DNA of 55,638 bases from Mesorhizobium sp. WSM3626 (GCF_000513935.1 NZ_AZUY01000041.1:1-55638); one strand, 5' to 3'; shown: positions 46,951-55,569, numbered from the stretch's first letter. Notes: a model not told the origin generated them from the sequence alone. Numbers and translations are program-made.

Positions 46951-48930
46951 ATGTCGCAACTGCTCCATCCCGTCTCTCGCCGTGGTCTCCTTGCGGGGGC
47001 CGCTGCCACAGGGGCGCTGATCATGCTTCATCCCTTCTTCGCCCGTGCGCAGGCCAACCAGGCGCATCTGAGAATCATGGAAACCACCGATATCCATGTG
47101 AACGTGCTGCCCTATGATTACTACGCCGACAAAGCCAATGACACGATGGGCCTGTCGCGCACGGCGTCCCTGATCGACGCCGTGCGCAAGGAAGCCGCCA
47201 ATTCGATGCTGATCGACAACGGCGACCTTTTGCAGGGCAATCCGATGGGCGACTACATCGCTTATGAGAAGGGCCTGAAGGAGGGCGATCTCCATCCGAT
47301 CATGAAAGGCATGAACCTGCTCGGCTATGAGTGTTCGACACTTGGCAACCACGAATTCAACTACGGCCTGTCCTTTCTGGACAAGGTACTGGCCGGCGCC
47401 AATTTCCCGTTCGTCTGCGCCAATCTCATCCGGGGCACCGAGCTTGCCGCCAACCCGCGCGACGACAAGCTCTACCTCAAGCCCTACATAATCCTGGACA
47501 AGAAGATCAAGGACGGGTCAGGCGCGGAACAGCCGATCAGGATCGGCATCATCGGTTTCGTACCGCCGCAGATCATGATCTGGGACCTCAAGAATCTCGA
47601 AGGCAACGTCAAGACGCGCGACATCGTCGAGGCGGCGAAAGCCTGGGTGCCGCAGATGAAGGAGGAGGGTGCCGATATCGTCATCGCGCTCTCCCATTCC
47701 GGCATCGACGTCAAACAGGGTGATATGATGGAGAACGCCTCGTTCTTCGTCGCCGGCGTCGAAGGCATCGACGCGGTCTTCACCGGCCACCAGCACCTGG
47801 TCTTCCCCGGCAAGAAGGATTTCCAGGCGCTAGAGGGCGTTGACGCACAGAAGGGGACGCTGCAAGGCAAACCCGCCGTCATGGGCGGTTTCTGGGGCTC
47901 GCATATGGGCCTGATCGACCTGATGCTGGAACGCGACGGGTCGAAGTGGAAAGTGGTCTCGGCGACATCGGAGGCGCGGCCGATCTTCGAGCGTGTCGAC
48001 AACAAGAACAAGCCGATCGTCCCGGACGACAAGCGCATCATTGCCGCTCTCGAGCAGGACCACGAGGCGACGCTCGCCTATGTGCGCCGCCCTGTTGGCA
48101 AGACCTCGGCTCCGCTCTATTCCTATTTCGCGCTGGTGGCCGATGATCCGTCGGTGCAAATCGTCAACCAGGCGCAAAGCTGGTATCTCAAAGATATCCT
48201 GAAGAGCACCCAGTGGAAGGACGTGCCGATGTTGTCGGCGGCGGCGCCCTTCAAGGCTGGCGGGCGCAGCGGCGCCGACTACTACACCGACGTGCCGGTG
48301 GGCGACATCGCAATCAAGAACGTCGCCGACCTCTATCTCTATCCGAACACGGTTCGCGCGGTTGAGATCACGGGTGCGCAGGTGAAGGAATGGCTGGAGA
48401 TGTCGGCCGGCATCTTCAAGAAGATCGAGGCAGGGAAGGCTGACCAGCCGCTGATCGACCCTGAATTCCCCTCCTACAATTTCGATGTCATCGATGGCGT
48501 CAGCTACAGGATAGACCTGTCGCAGCCGCCGAAATACGATTCGAAGGGCGGCGTCGCCAATGCCGGTTCCAATCGAATTGTCGACCTGAAATTCGACGGC
48601 AAGCCGATTGATCCAGCAGCGAAATTCATCGTTGCGACCAACAACTATCGTGCCGGCGGCGGTGGCAACTTTCCCGACATCAATGCCTCGAAGATCATCT
48701 ACGAGGCGCCTGACACCAACCGCGACGTCATCGTCCGCTACGTCATCAGCCAAGGCACCATCAACCCGACGGCGGATGGCAACTGGTCGTTCGCGCCGTT
48801 GCCGGGAGCCAGCGTCGTCTTCGAGACAGGCGTCAAGGCAAAGGACTTCATTGCCGATGTGAAGTCGCTGAGGATCGAGCCTGCCGGCGAGGGCGAAGCT
48901 GGTTTTGCCAGATATCGAATTCTTCTCTGA
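46951..48930 (+). CDS. cpdB: Periplasmic 2',3'-cyclic-nucleotide phosphodiesterase/3'-nucleotidase, CpdB-like, Tat signal
   Basis: CpdB hydrolyses 2',3'-cyclic nucleotides and 3'-nucleotides in the periplasm for phosphate and nucleoside salvage. The 659-residue product has a twin-arginine signal (SRRGLLAGAAATGALIML, 9-26) with cleavage near ARA-QA at 34. The metallophosphatase domain (about 38-330) carries TTDIHVNVLPYDYY, DNGDLLQGNPMGDY, LGNHEFNYGL and GHQHLVFPG. The nucleotide-binding C-terminal domain (about 380-630) contains GGRSGADYYTDVPVGDIAIK. The ATG follows AAGTAAGGAGAAAAC. It is convergent with the cfa gene. Confidence 0.93.
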   Translation: MSQLLHPVSRRGLLAGAAATGALIMLHPFFARAQANQAHLRIMETTDIHVNVLPYDYYADKANDTMGLSRTASLIDAVRKEAANSMLIDNGDLLQGNPMGDYIAYEKGLKEGDLHPIMKGMNLLGYECSTLGNHEFNYGLSFLDKVLAGANFPFVCANLIRGTELAANPRDDKLYLKPYIILDKKIKDGSGAEQPIRIGIIGFVPPQIMIWDLKNLEGNVKTRDIVEAAKAWVPQMKEEGADIVIALSHSGIDVKQGDMMENASFFVAGVEGIDAVFTGHQHLVFPGKKDFQALEGVDAQKGTLQGKPAVMGGFWGSHMGLIDLMLERDGSKWKVVSATSEARPIFERVDNKNKPIVPDDKRIIAALEQDHEATLAYVRRPVGKTSAPLYSYFALVADDPSVQIVNQAQSWYLKDILKSTQWKDVPMLSAAAPFKAGGRSGADYYTDVPVGDIAIKNVADLYLYPNTVRAVEITGAQVKEWLEMSAGIFKKIEAGKADQPLIDPEFPSYNFDVIDGVSYRIDLSQPPKYDSKGGVANAGSNRIVDLKFDGKPIDPAAKFIVATNNYRAGGGGNFPDINASKIIYEAPDTNRDVIVRYVISQGTINPTADGNWSFAPLPGASVVFETGVKAKDFIADVKSLRIEPAGEGEAGFARYRILL

Positions 48931-48946
48931 TAAGGTCGTCAAAGCC

Positions 48947-48972
48947 GGATGCGGTCAGTCCTGGCCGCATCC
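48947..48972. terminator. Hairpin between cpdB and cfa
   Basis: GGATGCGG (48947-48954) pairs with CCGCATCC (48965-48972), with CAG/CTG pairing inside the loop. It lies 17 nt after the cpdB stop but has no T-run, so it is a weak terminator candidate for either strand. Confidence 0.45.
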
Positions 48973-49080
48973 CAAGGCCTCCGTCAGCTCTTTGGAGGGG
49001 TGGCGGCGCGGATCGCCCTTGATCACCGGCATGACAAGATCCAGCGCATCCGTGGAAAAGCCCTGTCAGCCTGGCCAGCC

Positions 49081-50337
49081 TTAGGCCTTGTAGACCACCT
49101 GGCGCACGTCGATATAGCTGGTGCGGAAACCGGCCTCGCAATAATGCAGGTAGAATTCCCAGAGCTTCTTGAAACGATCGTCGAAGCCGAGCGGCACGAT
49201 CTTCTCCCACGACCCCCGGAAACGCTGGCGCCATTCGGCAAGCGTGCGGGCATAGTCCTCGGGGAAAACGCGTTCGCGTAGATGGGCAAGGCCGTGCGTC
49301 GCGCCAAGCGACTTCAAGATGGACGGCGTCGGCAGCATGCCGCCCGGGAAGACGTAGCGCTGGATGAAATCCGGCCTGGCGCGGTAGGTGTCGTAGGCGG
49401 CTTCGTTGATGGTGATGATCTGCAGCCCCGCGGTGCCGTCGGGCTTCAGGCAAGCCTTCATCTTGGAGAAGAATACCGGCCAGTATTTCTCGCCGACAGC
49501 CTCGAACATCTCAATCGAGGCGATGCGATCGTAAGTGCCGGTTTCATCGCGGTAATCTTGCAGCTTGATGTCGACCTTGTCGGCAAGCCCGGCCTTGGCG
49601 ATGCGCGCCTTGGCGAAATCGTGCTGCTCGCGGCTGATGGTCAATCCGGTAACCCGGCAGCCGATTTCGCGCGCCGCGAATTCGGCAAAGCCGCCCCAGC
49701 CGCAGCCGATCTCCAGCACATGATCCTTGCCACTTATGCCCGTATCCCTGGCCAGCTCCCGGTATTTGGCGGCTTGGGCGCTCTCGAGATCGTTGGCGCC
49801 ATTGGCGTAAAGCGCCGAGGAATAGGTCATGCTCGGGTCGAGCCATTCCTTGTAGAAGGCGTTGCCGAGATCGTAATGCGCCGAGATATTGCGCTTCGAC
49901 CCCGTGCGGGTGTTCTCGTTGAACCAGTGGCGGATGCGCTGGACCGTGTTGATGAGCCAGCTGGCGCCGCCCGCGACGCGTTCGCCGATCGCCGAGTTGA
50001 CCACAAACAGTTCGAGGAAGCTGGTGACGTCAGGGCTTTCCCAATCGCCGTCCATATAGGATTCGGCAACGCCGATCGTGCCGCCGGAAAAGGCGCGGCC
50101 TGGCAGACGCCAGTTCTTGAGCACGAGTTCGGCGTCGGGACCCGGCGCCTTGCCGCCGACGAGAACGGCGCGGCCGTCCGGCATCCTGACCTTCAGCGAT
50201 CCGCGCGGCAGGCTCATGGCCGCCGACAGCACCATGCGCGCCTTGGCCGGCAGGCCCTTGACGATCTCGGCGAAATTGAATTCATCAAGCCTGACCGCTT
50301 CGCTCGGCACTGTGCCGTGATGTTCCCCGTGTCCCAT
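49081..50337 (-). CDS. cfa: Cyclopropane-fatty-acyl-phospholipid synthase
   Basis: Cfa adds a methylene from S-adenosylmethionine across the double bond of membrane phospholipid acyl chains, usually on stress or entry to stationary phase. The 418-residue product has an N-terminal region with RMPDGRAVLVGGKAPGPDAE, then the methyltransferase domain. This carries HYDLGNAFYKEWLDPSMTYS, the SAM site VLEIGCGWGGFAEFAAREIG, and ASIEMFEAVGEKYWPVFFSK with a key Glu. YIFPGG-like substrate residues appear as RYVFPGGMLPTPS. The start at 50337 is an ATG (the minus strand reads GGAATGGGACACGGG); no strong ribosome binding site stands out. Confidence 0.95.
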   Translation of the reverse strand: MGHGEHHGTVPSEAVRLDEFNFAEIVKGLPAKARMVLSAAMSLPRGSLKVRMPDGRAVLVGGKAPGPDAELVLKNWRLPGRAFSGGTIGVAESYMDGDWESPDVTSFLELFVVNSAIGERVAGGASWLINTVQRIRHWFNENTRTGSKRNISAHYDLGNAFYKEWLDPSMTYSSALYANGANDLESAQAAKYRELARDTGISGKDHVLEIGCGWGGFAEFAAREIGCRVTGLTISREQHDFAKARIAKAGLADKVDIKLQDYRDETGTYDRIASIEMFEAVGEKYWPVFFSKMKACLKPDGTAGLQIITINEAAYDTYRARPDFIQRYVFPGGMLPTPSILKSLGATHGLAHLRERVFPEDYARTLAEWRQRFRGSWEKIVPLGFDDRFKKLWEFYLHYCEAGFRTSYIDVRQVVYKA

Positions 50338-50669
50338 TCCATGCCCCTGGATCTCCGTGGCGTCGGCGCAATTGCCGAGCTACGGTTCCCTTGGATCATC
50401 CGCCGGGTTCGAACGCCCTTGCCTCGACCGGTAGCTTGCGGATCCGGCGACAGGCGGGCTCGAACGAAAGCGCGCCCCTTAGCCAGAGCTTCAGCGCTTC
50501 CAGTGAATGCCTGCCACAATCTTCCACGTCATGAGGGGGAACTTCAAGAGGCATGCCGAAAGCTGGACCGTGCCACGCGGCGCCCGGCATCTGACGCCTT
50601 GCGTAAGGCCGCTGCAGCCCAATCAAAAACGCCTATGGCAGCAGCAGCGCTAGTGCGATAGCTTTAGCC
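50338..50669. other. Spacer between cfa and a small membrane protein gene
   Basis: This 332-nt spacer should hold the promoter of cfa (minus strand) and of the small gene at 50670. A minus-strand open frame at 50396-50626 (76 residues) lacks a ribosome binding site and a recognisable pattern, and its third-position GC is only moderate. No promoter or repeat could be called with confidence. Confidence 0.45.
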
Positions 50670-50804
50670 ATGCGTTATGTAATTGTCATTGCCGCCATCG
50701 CGTTCTTCCTGATCTGGGACGGCCTCTACAATCAGGGCCGGTATCTCGACTTCACGGTCAGGGAGGTTTCCCATGCGGTGCGCTACGTCACCGGCAAGAC
50801 CTAG
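50670..50804 (+). CDS. Small membrane protein, 44 residues
   Basis: The product begins MRYVIVIAAIAFFLIWDGLY and ends REVSHAVRYVTGKT. A hydrophobic segment at about residues 3-16 with no charged residue is followed by an amphipathic stretch with conserved-looking Trp and Tyr. I recall similar 40-45 residue proteins in other Mesorhizobium genomes, but could not check. The ATG at 50670 has weak purine spacing upstream (GCGATAGC). Codon use resembles real genes here. The function is unknown; it may be a single-pass inner-membrane protein. Confidence 0.6.
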   Translation: MRYVIVIAAIAFFLIWDGLYNQGRYLDFTVREVSHAVRYVTGKT

Positions 50805-50939
50805 ACATCCCCCCTTCAAATTGGCAACTGAGGTCCTGCCCCGATCGAGGCGCGTCGCAAGACGTGTGGCGCCATGACCGGTTGACGCGAAGAGACCGCC
50901 GTCACAAAAGACCCCGATATTCAGATCGAGGAGGCGGGA

Positions 50940-51230
50940 TTGATCCGGCATATCGTTTTCTTCAGCGCACGGCGCAAGGAAGATGTGGAAGCTGTTCGCA
51001 CCGGGCTGCTGGCGCTCGGCGATATTCCTCATTCCAGCCTTTTCGAGGTCACGTTGAACACCAAGGTCGACCCGCTGTCGGATGAAGTTGATGTCGTCGT
51101 CTACGCGGAATTCGCCGATGACGCGGCGCTGGCCGCCTACAAGGCGCACCCGCTCTATGCGCAGACCACCAGCAACGTCAAACCAATGCGCGAACTGCGC
51201 TATTCCGCTGATGTCGTGGCCGGAAGCTGA
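50940..51230 (+). CDS. Dabb-domain (stress-responsive alpha/beta barrel) protein
   Basis: Dabb proteins are small dimeric ferredoxin-like folds linked to stress or used as enzymes. The start is TTG at 50940, six bases after GAGGAGGCGGGA. The 96-residue product shows IRHIVFFSARRKEDVEAVRT at the N-terminus, a middle strand VDVVVYAEFADDAALAAYKA and the helix HPLYAQTTSNVKPMRELRYS, which fit the family pattern. No catalytic residue is identifiable. It lies 178 nt before a VOC-family gene on the same strand; the spacer holds no supported gene. Confidence 0.82.
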   Translation: MIRHIVFFSARRKEDVEAVRTGLLALGDIPHSSLFEVTLNTKVDPLSDEVDVVVYAEFADDAALAAYKAHPLYAQTTSNVKPMRELRYSADVVAGS

Positions 51231-51408
51231 TCCAGCGCTTGCTCCAGAAGGTGCCGTTCGCGGCGCCCCGTGAAACAACCGGCAGCACGTGAAGGCCGCC
51301 GGGAAGGTCGATGGCCTTCCGCCAGGCCCGCAATTCGTCCAGCGCGACGTGCGCCGCCGGCGATCAAGGTCTTGAACCGATCTTCCGAATGATGCACATC
51401 GCGCTTCC

Positions 51409-52293
51409 ATGACCTCATCAGGCATTCATCCGCTCGATCATCTGGTTTTGCCGACACAGAGCCTCGATGCCGCGCGCGCCCGGCTCGACGCGCTTGGCTT
51501 CGTTGTCGCTCCGACCGGCATCCATCCCTTTGGCACGGAAAACTGCTGCGTTTTCCTTGCCGACGGCACCTATCTGGAGCCGCTTGCGATTGGCAGTGAA
51601 CAGGCTGCGACAGAGGCGGCTGCCGAGGGCAATGTCTTCGTTGCGCGCGACCGCCTTTATCGCGAAAGCCATGGCAACGAGGGATTTTCCGCGGTGGTTC
51701 TTGGCACGGACAATGCCGATGGCGACCATGAACGCTATGTCAAAGCCGGCCTGTCGGCGGGAGACACGCTGAGCTTCTCGCGAACCTTCACCGACGCGGC
51801 GGGCAAAAGCGATACGGCCTCGTTCAAGCTGGCCTTTGCTGCGGCTCACGGCCAAACGGACGCATTTCTTTTTACCTGCCAACGCGTCAATGCGCCGAAA
51901 GTGGACCGCGCAGCATTGCAGGCTCACCCCAACGGCGTCGACGGAATTGTCGAGGTGATTGCAATCAGCGGCGGCGCCCCCGCCGAGCAGCACCGGCTGA
52001 TTTCAGTGGCGGTCAACGACCCGTCCGCGGATACGCAAGGCGGCGCTTTTCATCTGCCGAACGCGATCTTGACCGTCCTGGACGCCGCCTCTTTCACGGC
52101 GCGCTTTGGAATGTCGGCCGGGGCGCCATCAGAATTGCGCTTCGCCGCCGTGGTTTTTTCGATCCGCGACATTGACGCCGCCGCAAGCCTGCTTGCGGCC
52201 AATGCCATCGAACACGATATGTCGGGCAATGACATCATCGTGCGGCCGGCACCCGGGCAGGGCGCGGCTTTCATCTTTCGGGAGATCCAATGA
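51409..52293 (+). CDS. VOC-family (glyoxalase-like) protein
   Basis: The 294-residue product has the glyoxalase-like pattern HPLDHLVLPTQSLDAARARL at the N-terminus, where the His could be a metal ligand, then GTENCCVFLADGTYLEPLAI. A second, more divergent copy in the C-terminal half has FAAVVFSIRDIDAAASLL. Such proteins bind a metal and act on diverse small molecules; the substrate is unknown. The ATG at 51409 lacks a strong site. The stop overlaps the kdsA start by four bases (ATGA), so expression is probably coupled with kdsA. Confidence 0.85.
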   Translation: MTSSGIHPLDHLVLPTQSLDAARARLDALGFVVAPTGIHPFGTENCCVFLADGTYLEPLAIGSEQAATEAAAEGNVFVARDRLYRESHGNEGFSAVVLGTDNADGDHERYVKAGLSAGDTLSFSRTFTDAAGKSDTASFKLAFAAAHGQTDAFLFTCQRVNAPKVDRAALQAHPNGVDGIVEVIAISGGAPAEQHRLISVAVNDPSADTQGGAFHLPNAILTVLDAASFTARFGMSAGAPSELRFAAVVFSIRDIDAAASLLAANAIEHDMSGNDIIVRPAPGQGAAFIFREIQ

Positions 52294-53132
52294 GCAACCC
52301 CCTGGCGCCCAATTCGTCGGTAACCGTCGGCAATGTCGTCTTCGACAATGCGGGGCCCCTCGCGCTGATCGCCGGCCCGTGCCAGTTTGAATCGCGCCAG
52401 CACGCCTTCGATATGGCCGGTGCGCTGAAGGAACTGACCGGCAGGCTCGGCATCGGCCTCGTCTACAAGACGAGCTATGACAAGGCCAACCGCACGTCTC
52501 TTTCGGCAACGCGTGGTGCCGGCATGGACGCCGCGCTTCCCGTCTTCGACGAATTGCGCAAGGAATTCTCGCTTCCCGTGCTGACCGACGTCCACACCGA
52601 GGAGCAGTGCGCGATTGTTGCTCCGCATGTCGATGTGCTGCAGATACCGGCTTTCCTGTCGCGCCAGACCGATATGCTGGTCGCCGCCGCAAGGACGGGC
52701 AAGGTCATCAATGTCAAGAAGGGGCAATTCCTCGCGCCTTGGGACATGAAGAACGTGGTCGCCAAGATCACCGGTTCCGGCAATGCCAATGTGCTGACCA
52801 CCGAGCGTGGCGCTTCTTTCGGCTACAACACACTGGTGTCGGATATGCGCGCTCTGCCTGTCATGGCCGAGATCGGCGCCCCGGTGATCTTCGACGCCAC
52901 CCATTCGGTGCAGCAGCCGGGCGGGCAGGGCGGGTCGTCTGGCGGGGAGCGCCGCTTTGTCGAGACGCTGGCCCGCGCGGCCGTTGCCGTCGGCGTTGCC
53001 GGCGTCTTTATCGAGACCCATCAGGACCCCGACAATTCGACCTCTTCCGATGGTCCCAACATGGTGCCGCTGAAAGACATGCCGGCACTGCTGGAAAGGC
53101 TGATGGCCTTCGACAGGATCGCAAAGGGCTGA
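52290..53132 (+). CDS. kdsA: 3-deoxy-D-manno-octulosonate 8-phosphate synthase
   Basis: KdsA condenses phosphoenolpyruvate with arabinose 5-phosphate in the pathway to Kdo, a core sugar of lipopolysaccharide. The 280-residue product has LALIAGPCQFESRQHAFDMA at the N-terminus, KTSYDKANRTSLSATRGAGM with PEP-binding residues, and LPVLTDVHTEEQCAI. KKGQFLAPWDMKNVVAKI and DATHSVQQPGG follow. The start overlaps the VOC gene (ATGA). The gene lies 1.1 kb upstream of eno, which makes its PEP substrate, although with other genes and a terminator between. Confidence 0.96.
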   Translation: MSNPLAPNSSVTVGNVVFDNAGPLALIAGPCQFESRQHAFDMAGALKELTGRLGIGLVYKTSYDKANRTSLSATRGAGMDAALPVFDELRKEFSLPVLTDVHTEEQCAIVAPHVDVLQIPAFLSRQTDMLVAAARTGKVINVKKGQFLAPWDMKNVVAKITGSGNANVLTTERGASFGYNTLVSDMRALPVMAEIGAPVIFDATHSVQQPGGQGGSSGGERRFVETLARAAVAVGVAGVFIETHQDPDNSTSSDGPNMVPLKDMPALLERLMAFDRIAKG

Positions 53133-53210
53133 AAAGCCACCGCCTTGTAGCGAACAAGCCCCGGTTATACGCTTTGTCCTGCAAATGAGCGTTTTGGCAG
53201 GAGGAAGCCA

Positions 53211-53414
53211 ATGTCTGTCGCCCGCGTCACCGAAATCACCTCGTCGTCCAGTAAGAGCTTTCAGGACGCCATCGAGCAGGGAATTGCGCGCGCCTCGAAG
53301 ACCCTGAAGAACGTCGAGGGCGCCTGGATCCAGGACCAGAAGATCGTTGTCGAGGACGGCAAGATCACGGCCTATCGCGTCAACATGAAGGTGACTTTCA
53401 TCCTCGCTGAGTGA
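53211..53414 (+). CDS. Dodecin family protein
   Basis: Dodecins are small dodecameric proteins that bind flavins or coenzyme A and may buffer free FMN/FAD. The 67-residue product matches the family: SVARVTEITSSSSKSFQDAI, then the helix EQGIARASKTLKNVEGAWIQ, and the strands KIVVEDGKITAYRVNMKVTF. The conserved Trp (Trp38) that stacks on the flavin is present. The ATG at 53211 follows GGCAGGAGGAAGCCA, a strong ribosome binding site. It lies 78 nt after kdsA and 83 nt before the PRC-barrel gene. Confidence 0.93.
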   Translation: MSVARVTEITSSSSKSFQDAIEQGIARASKTLKNVEGAWIQDQKIVVEDGKITAYRVNMKVTFILAE

Positions 53415-53497
53415 TCAGGCAGCCACCAAAAAGTCTGGAACTTTCGCCCGCGCCCCTCATTGTCAGGCAGAGATCAACGACAACGAGGAGTACGATA

Positions 53498-53863
53498 ATG
53501 ACAACCCAGACAGGCCACACCGAAGCCATTGCCGCTTCGCGAGTCATCGGCACTACCGTCTACAACACCCAAGGCGACAGCATCGGCAGCATCGAGGATG
53601 TCATGCTCGACAAGACGTCGAATGGCATCATGTTCGCGGTGATCGGTTTCGGTGGCTTTCTCGGCATTAGCGAGAAGTACCACGCCATTCCTTGGGCAAG
53701 CCTCGACTATGATGAGGCAAGAGGCGGCTATGTCGTACCCTTCACCAAGGAACAGCTGAAGGCAGCGCCTGCCCATTCGATCAACGAACTGGCCGGCGCG
53801 GATGGCGAGAGCGCGCGCGACGAGTCCTATCAGTATTACAAAGTCAGGCCCTATTGGCATTGA
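53498..53863 (+). CDS. PRC-barrel domain protein
   Basis: PRC-barrel domains occur in photosynthetic reaction centre H subunits, RimM and many small proteins of unknown function. The ATG at 53498 after ACGAGGAGTACGATA gives 121 residues; the longer frame to 53411 adds a polar stretch without pattern. The domain lies at about residues 13-85, with ASRVIGTTVYNTQGDSIGSI and MFAVIGFGGFLGISEKYHAI, then WASLDYDEARGGYVVPFTKE. In rhizobia such proteins are often stress-linked, but nothing here proves that. A bidirectional terminator follows. Confidence 0.85.
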   Translation: MTTQTGHTEAIAASRVIGTTVYNTQGDSIGSIEDVMLDKTSNGIMFAVIGFGGFLGISEKYHAIPWASLDYDEARGGYVVPFTKEQLKAAPAHSINELAGADGESARDESYQYYKVRPYWH

Positions 53864-53869
53864 CGCCAC

Positions 53870-53910
53870 AATCGAAAAAGGGGGTCGTTTCGACGGCCCC
53901 CTTTTCGATT
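53870..53910. terminator. Bidirectional terminator between the PRC-barrel and small lipoprotein genes
   Basis: AATCGAAAAAGGGGG (53870-53884) pairs with CCCCCTTTTCGATT (53897-53910) with one bulged A; inside, TCG pairs with CGA. A-rich and T-rich flanks let it serve the plus-strand PRC gene and the minus-strand small gene at 53921. Confidence 0.88.
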
Positions 53911-53920
53911 CAAGGCAACG

Positions 53921-54046
53921 CTACTCGCTGATGTGCGAAGCCGCCAAAGGCGCAAAGGCTTTTGGCGGTGACTGCTGATTGTCGCATGACGTCAGGAACG
54001 CCGCGGCGATCAGGAACAGACTGACGATACCGCTCAACTCAGACAT
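53921..54046 (-). CDS. Small putative lipoprotein, 41 residues
   Basis: The product begins MSELSGIVSLFLIAAAFLTS followed by Cys21, giving a short hydrophobic signal and a lipobox LTSC. A polar, Pro/Gln/Ala-rich tail of 20 residues follows. The minus-strand start is preceded by AGGAGGAG with seven bases of spacing, one of the best ribosome binding sites in the window. The gene ends ten bases before the bidirectional terminator at 53870-53910. It would be an outer- or inner-membrane lipoprotein with a very small exposed part, like entericidin-sized proteins. The function is unknown. Confidence 0.65.
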   Translation of the reverse strand: MSELSGIVSLFLIAAAFLTSCDNQQSPPKAFAPLAASHISE

Positions 54047-54247
54047 GGCGAAACTCCTCCTGTTTCGCCCCGCGCGACAACATCCATAACCTGGAATGCG
54101 CGTGTGGTGGCATGACTTATGATGACAGAAACTTGCGCTTCGTGAATCGAGCGAACGGCAATATTCGGCCAGGGCCCGATTGCCTTTTGCGTCGCTTTGG
54201 CTAAGACGGGCGCGCCCCCTTTCTCCAGATCAATCGAGGACATCGCA

Positions 54248-55522
54248 ATGACCGCCATCATCGATATTGTCGGGCGTGAAATCCTGGACAGCCGTGGAAA
54301 TCCGACCGTCGAGGTCGATGTCGTTCTCGAAGACGGTTCGATGGGCCGTGCCGCTGTGCCGTCGGGCGCCTCGACCGGCGCCCACGAAGCCGTCGAACTT
54401 CGCGACGGCGGCGCCCGCTATCTCGGCAAGGGCGTGCTGAAGGCCGTCGAGGCGGTCAACGGCGAACTGTTCGAGGCGATCGGCGGCATGGAAGCCGAAA
54501 GCCAGATCCATATCGATCAGACGATGATCGAGCTTGACGGCACGCCCAACAAGAGCCGGCTCGGCGCTAACGCCATTCTGGGCGTTTCGCTGGCCGTCGC
54601 GAAAGCCGCGGCCGATGCCGCCGGCCTGCCGCTCTATCGCTATGTCGGCGGCACCAAGGCGCATGTCCTGCCGGTGCCGATGATGAACATCATCAATGGC
54701 GGCGCGCATGCCGACAATCCGATCGACTTCCAGGAATTCATGATCCTGCCGGTCGGCGCGCCGACGCTGCGCGAAGGCGTGCGCTGGGGTTCGGAAATCT
54801 TCCACACGCTGCGCAAGAAGCTGAAAGATGCCGGCCACAACACCAATGTCGGTGACGAGGGCGGCTTCGCGCCGAACCTGAAGAGCGCGCCGGTGGCGCT
54901 CGACTTCATCATGGAATCGATCGAGAAGGCCGGATTCAAGCCGGGCGAAGAGATCGCGCTCGGCCTCGATTGCGCCGCGACCGAGTTCTTCAAGGACGGC
55001 AACTATGTCTATGAGGGCGAGAAGAAGACGCGCGACCCCAAGGCGCAGGCCAAGTACCTCGCCAAGCTCGCCGCCGATTATCCGATCATCTCGATCGAGG
55101 ACGGCCTCGCCGAGGATGACTGGGAAGGCTGGAAATACCTGACCGACCTGATCGGCAAGAAGACGCAGCTTGTCGGCGACGATCTCTTCGTCACCAACAC
55201 GGCGCGCCTGCGCGATGGCATCCGCATGGGTGTCGCCAACTCGATACTGGTCAAGGTCAACCAGATCGGCTCGCTGACCGAGACACTCGACGCGGTCGAG
55301 ACCGCGCACAAGGCAGCCTACACGGCCGTCATGTCGCACCGTTCGGGCGAGACCGAGGATTCGACCATCGCCGATCTTGCCGTCGCCACCAATTGCGGAC
55401 AGATCAAGACCGGCTCGCTGTCGCGCTCCGACCGCATGGCCAAATACAACCAGTTGATCCGCATCGAGGAAGAACTCGGCAAGCAGGCGCGTTACGCCGG
55501 CAAGTCGGTGATCAAGAGCTGA
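54248..55522 (+). CDS. eno: Enolase
   Basis: Enolase converts 2-phosphoglycerate to phosphoenolpyruvate in glycolysis and is often part of RNA degradosomes. I chose the ATG at 54248 (MTAIIDIVGREILDSRGNPT, 424 residues) after GAGGACATCGCA; the frame is open to 54197. Conserved blocks are VPSGASTGAHEAVELRDG, NIINGGAHADNPIDFQEFMI, VGDEGGFAPNL and the metal ligands in LGLDCAATEFF and ISIEDGLAEDDW. The active-site region LVGDDLFVTN, KVNQIGSLTET and the signature SHRSGETEDSTIADLAV complete the family pattern. Two hairpins follow, the second a terminator. Confidence 0.98.
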   Translation: MTAIIDIVGREILDSRGNPTVEVDVVLEDGSMGRAAVPSGASTGAHEAVELRDGGARYLGKGVLKAVEAVNGELFEAIGGMEAESQIHIDQTMIELDGTPNKSRLGANAILGVSLAVAKAAADAAGLPLYRYVGGTKAHVLPVPMMNIINGGAHADNPIDFQEFMILPVGAPTLREGVRWGSEIFHTLRKKLKDAGHNTNVGDEGGFAPNLKSAPVALDFIMESIEKAGFKPGEEIALGLDCAATEFFKDGNYVYEGEKKTRDPKAQAKYLAKLAADYPIISIEDGLAEDDWEGWKYLTDLIGKKTQLVGDDLFVTNTARLRDGIRMGVANSILVKVNQIGSLTETLDAVETAHKAAYTAVMSHRSGETEDSTIADLAVATNCGQIKTGSLSRSDRMAKYNQLIRIEEELGKQARYAGKSVIKS

Positions 55523-55547
55523 TCCGGCCGCACATCGTCGATATGGA

Positions 55548-55569
55548 GAGGGCGGGACATCCCGCCCTC
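55548..55569 (+). other. Hairpin downstream of eno
   Basis: GAGGGCGGG (55548-55556) pairs perfectly with CCCGCCCTC (55561-55569) around ACAT. There is no T-run, so it may protect the 3' end of the eno message or add to the terminator 12 nt further on. Confidence 0.6.

Noticed and set aside
50396..50626. 76-residue minus-strand frame upstream of cfa
   Set aside because: Moderate third-position GC, no ribosome binding site and no motif.
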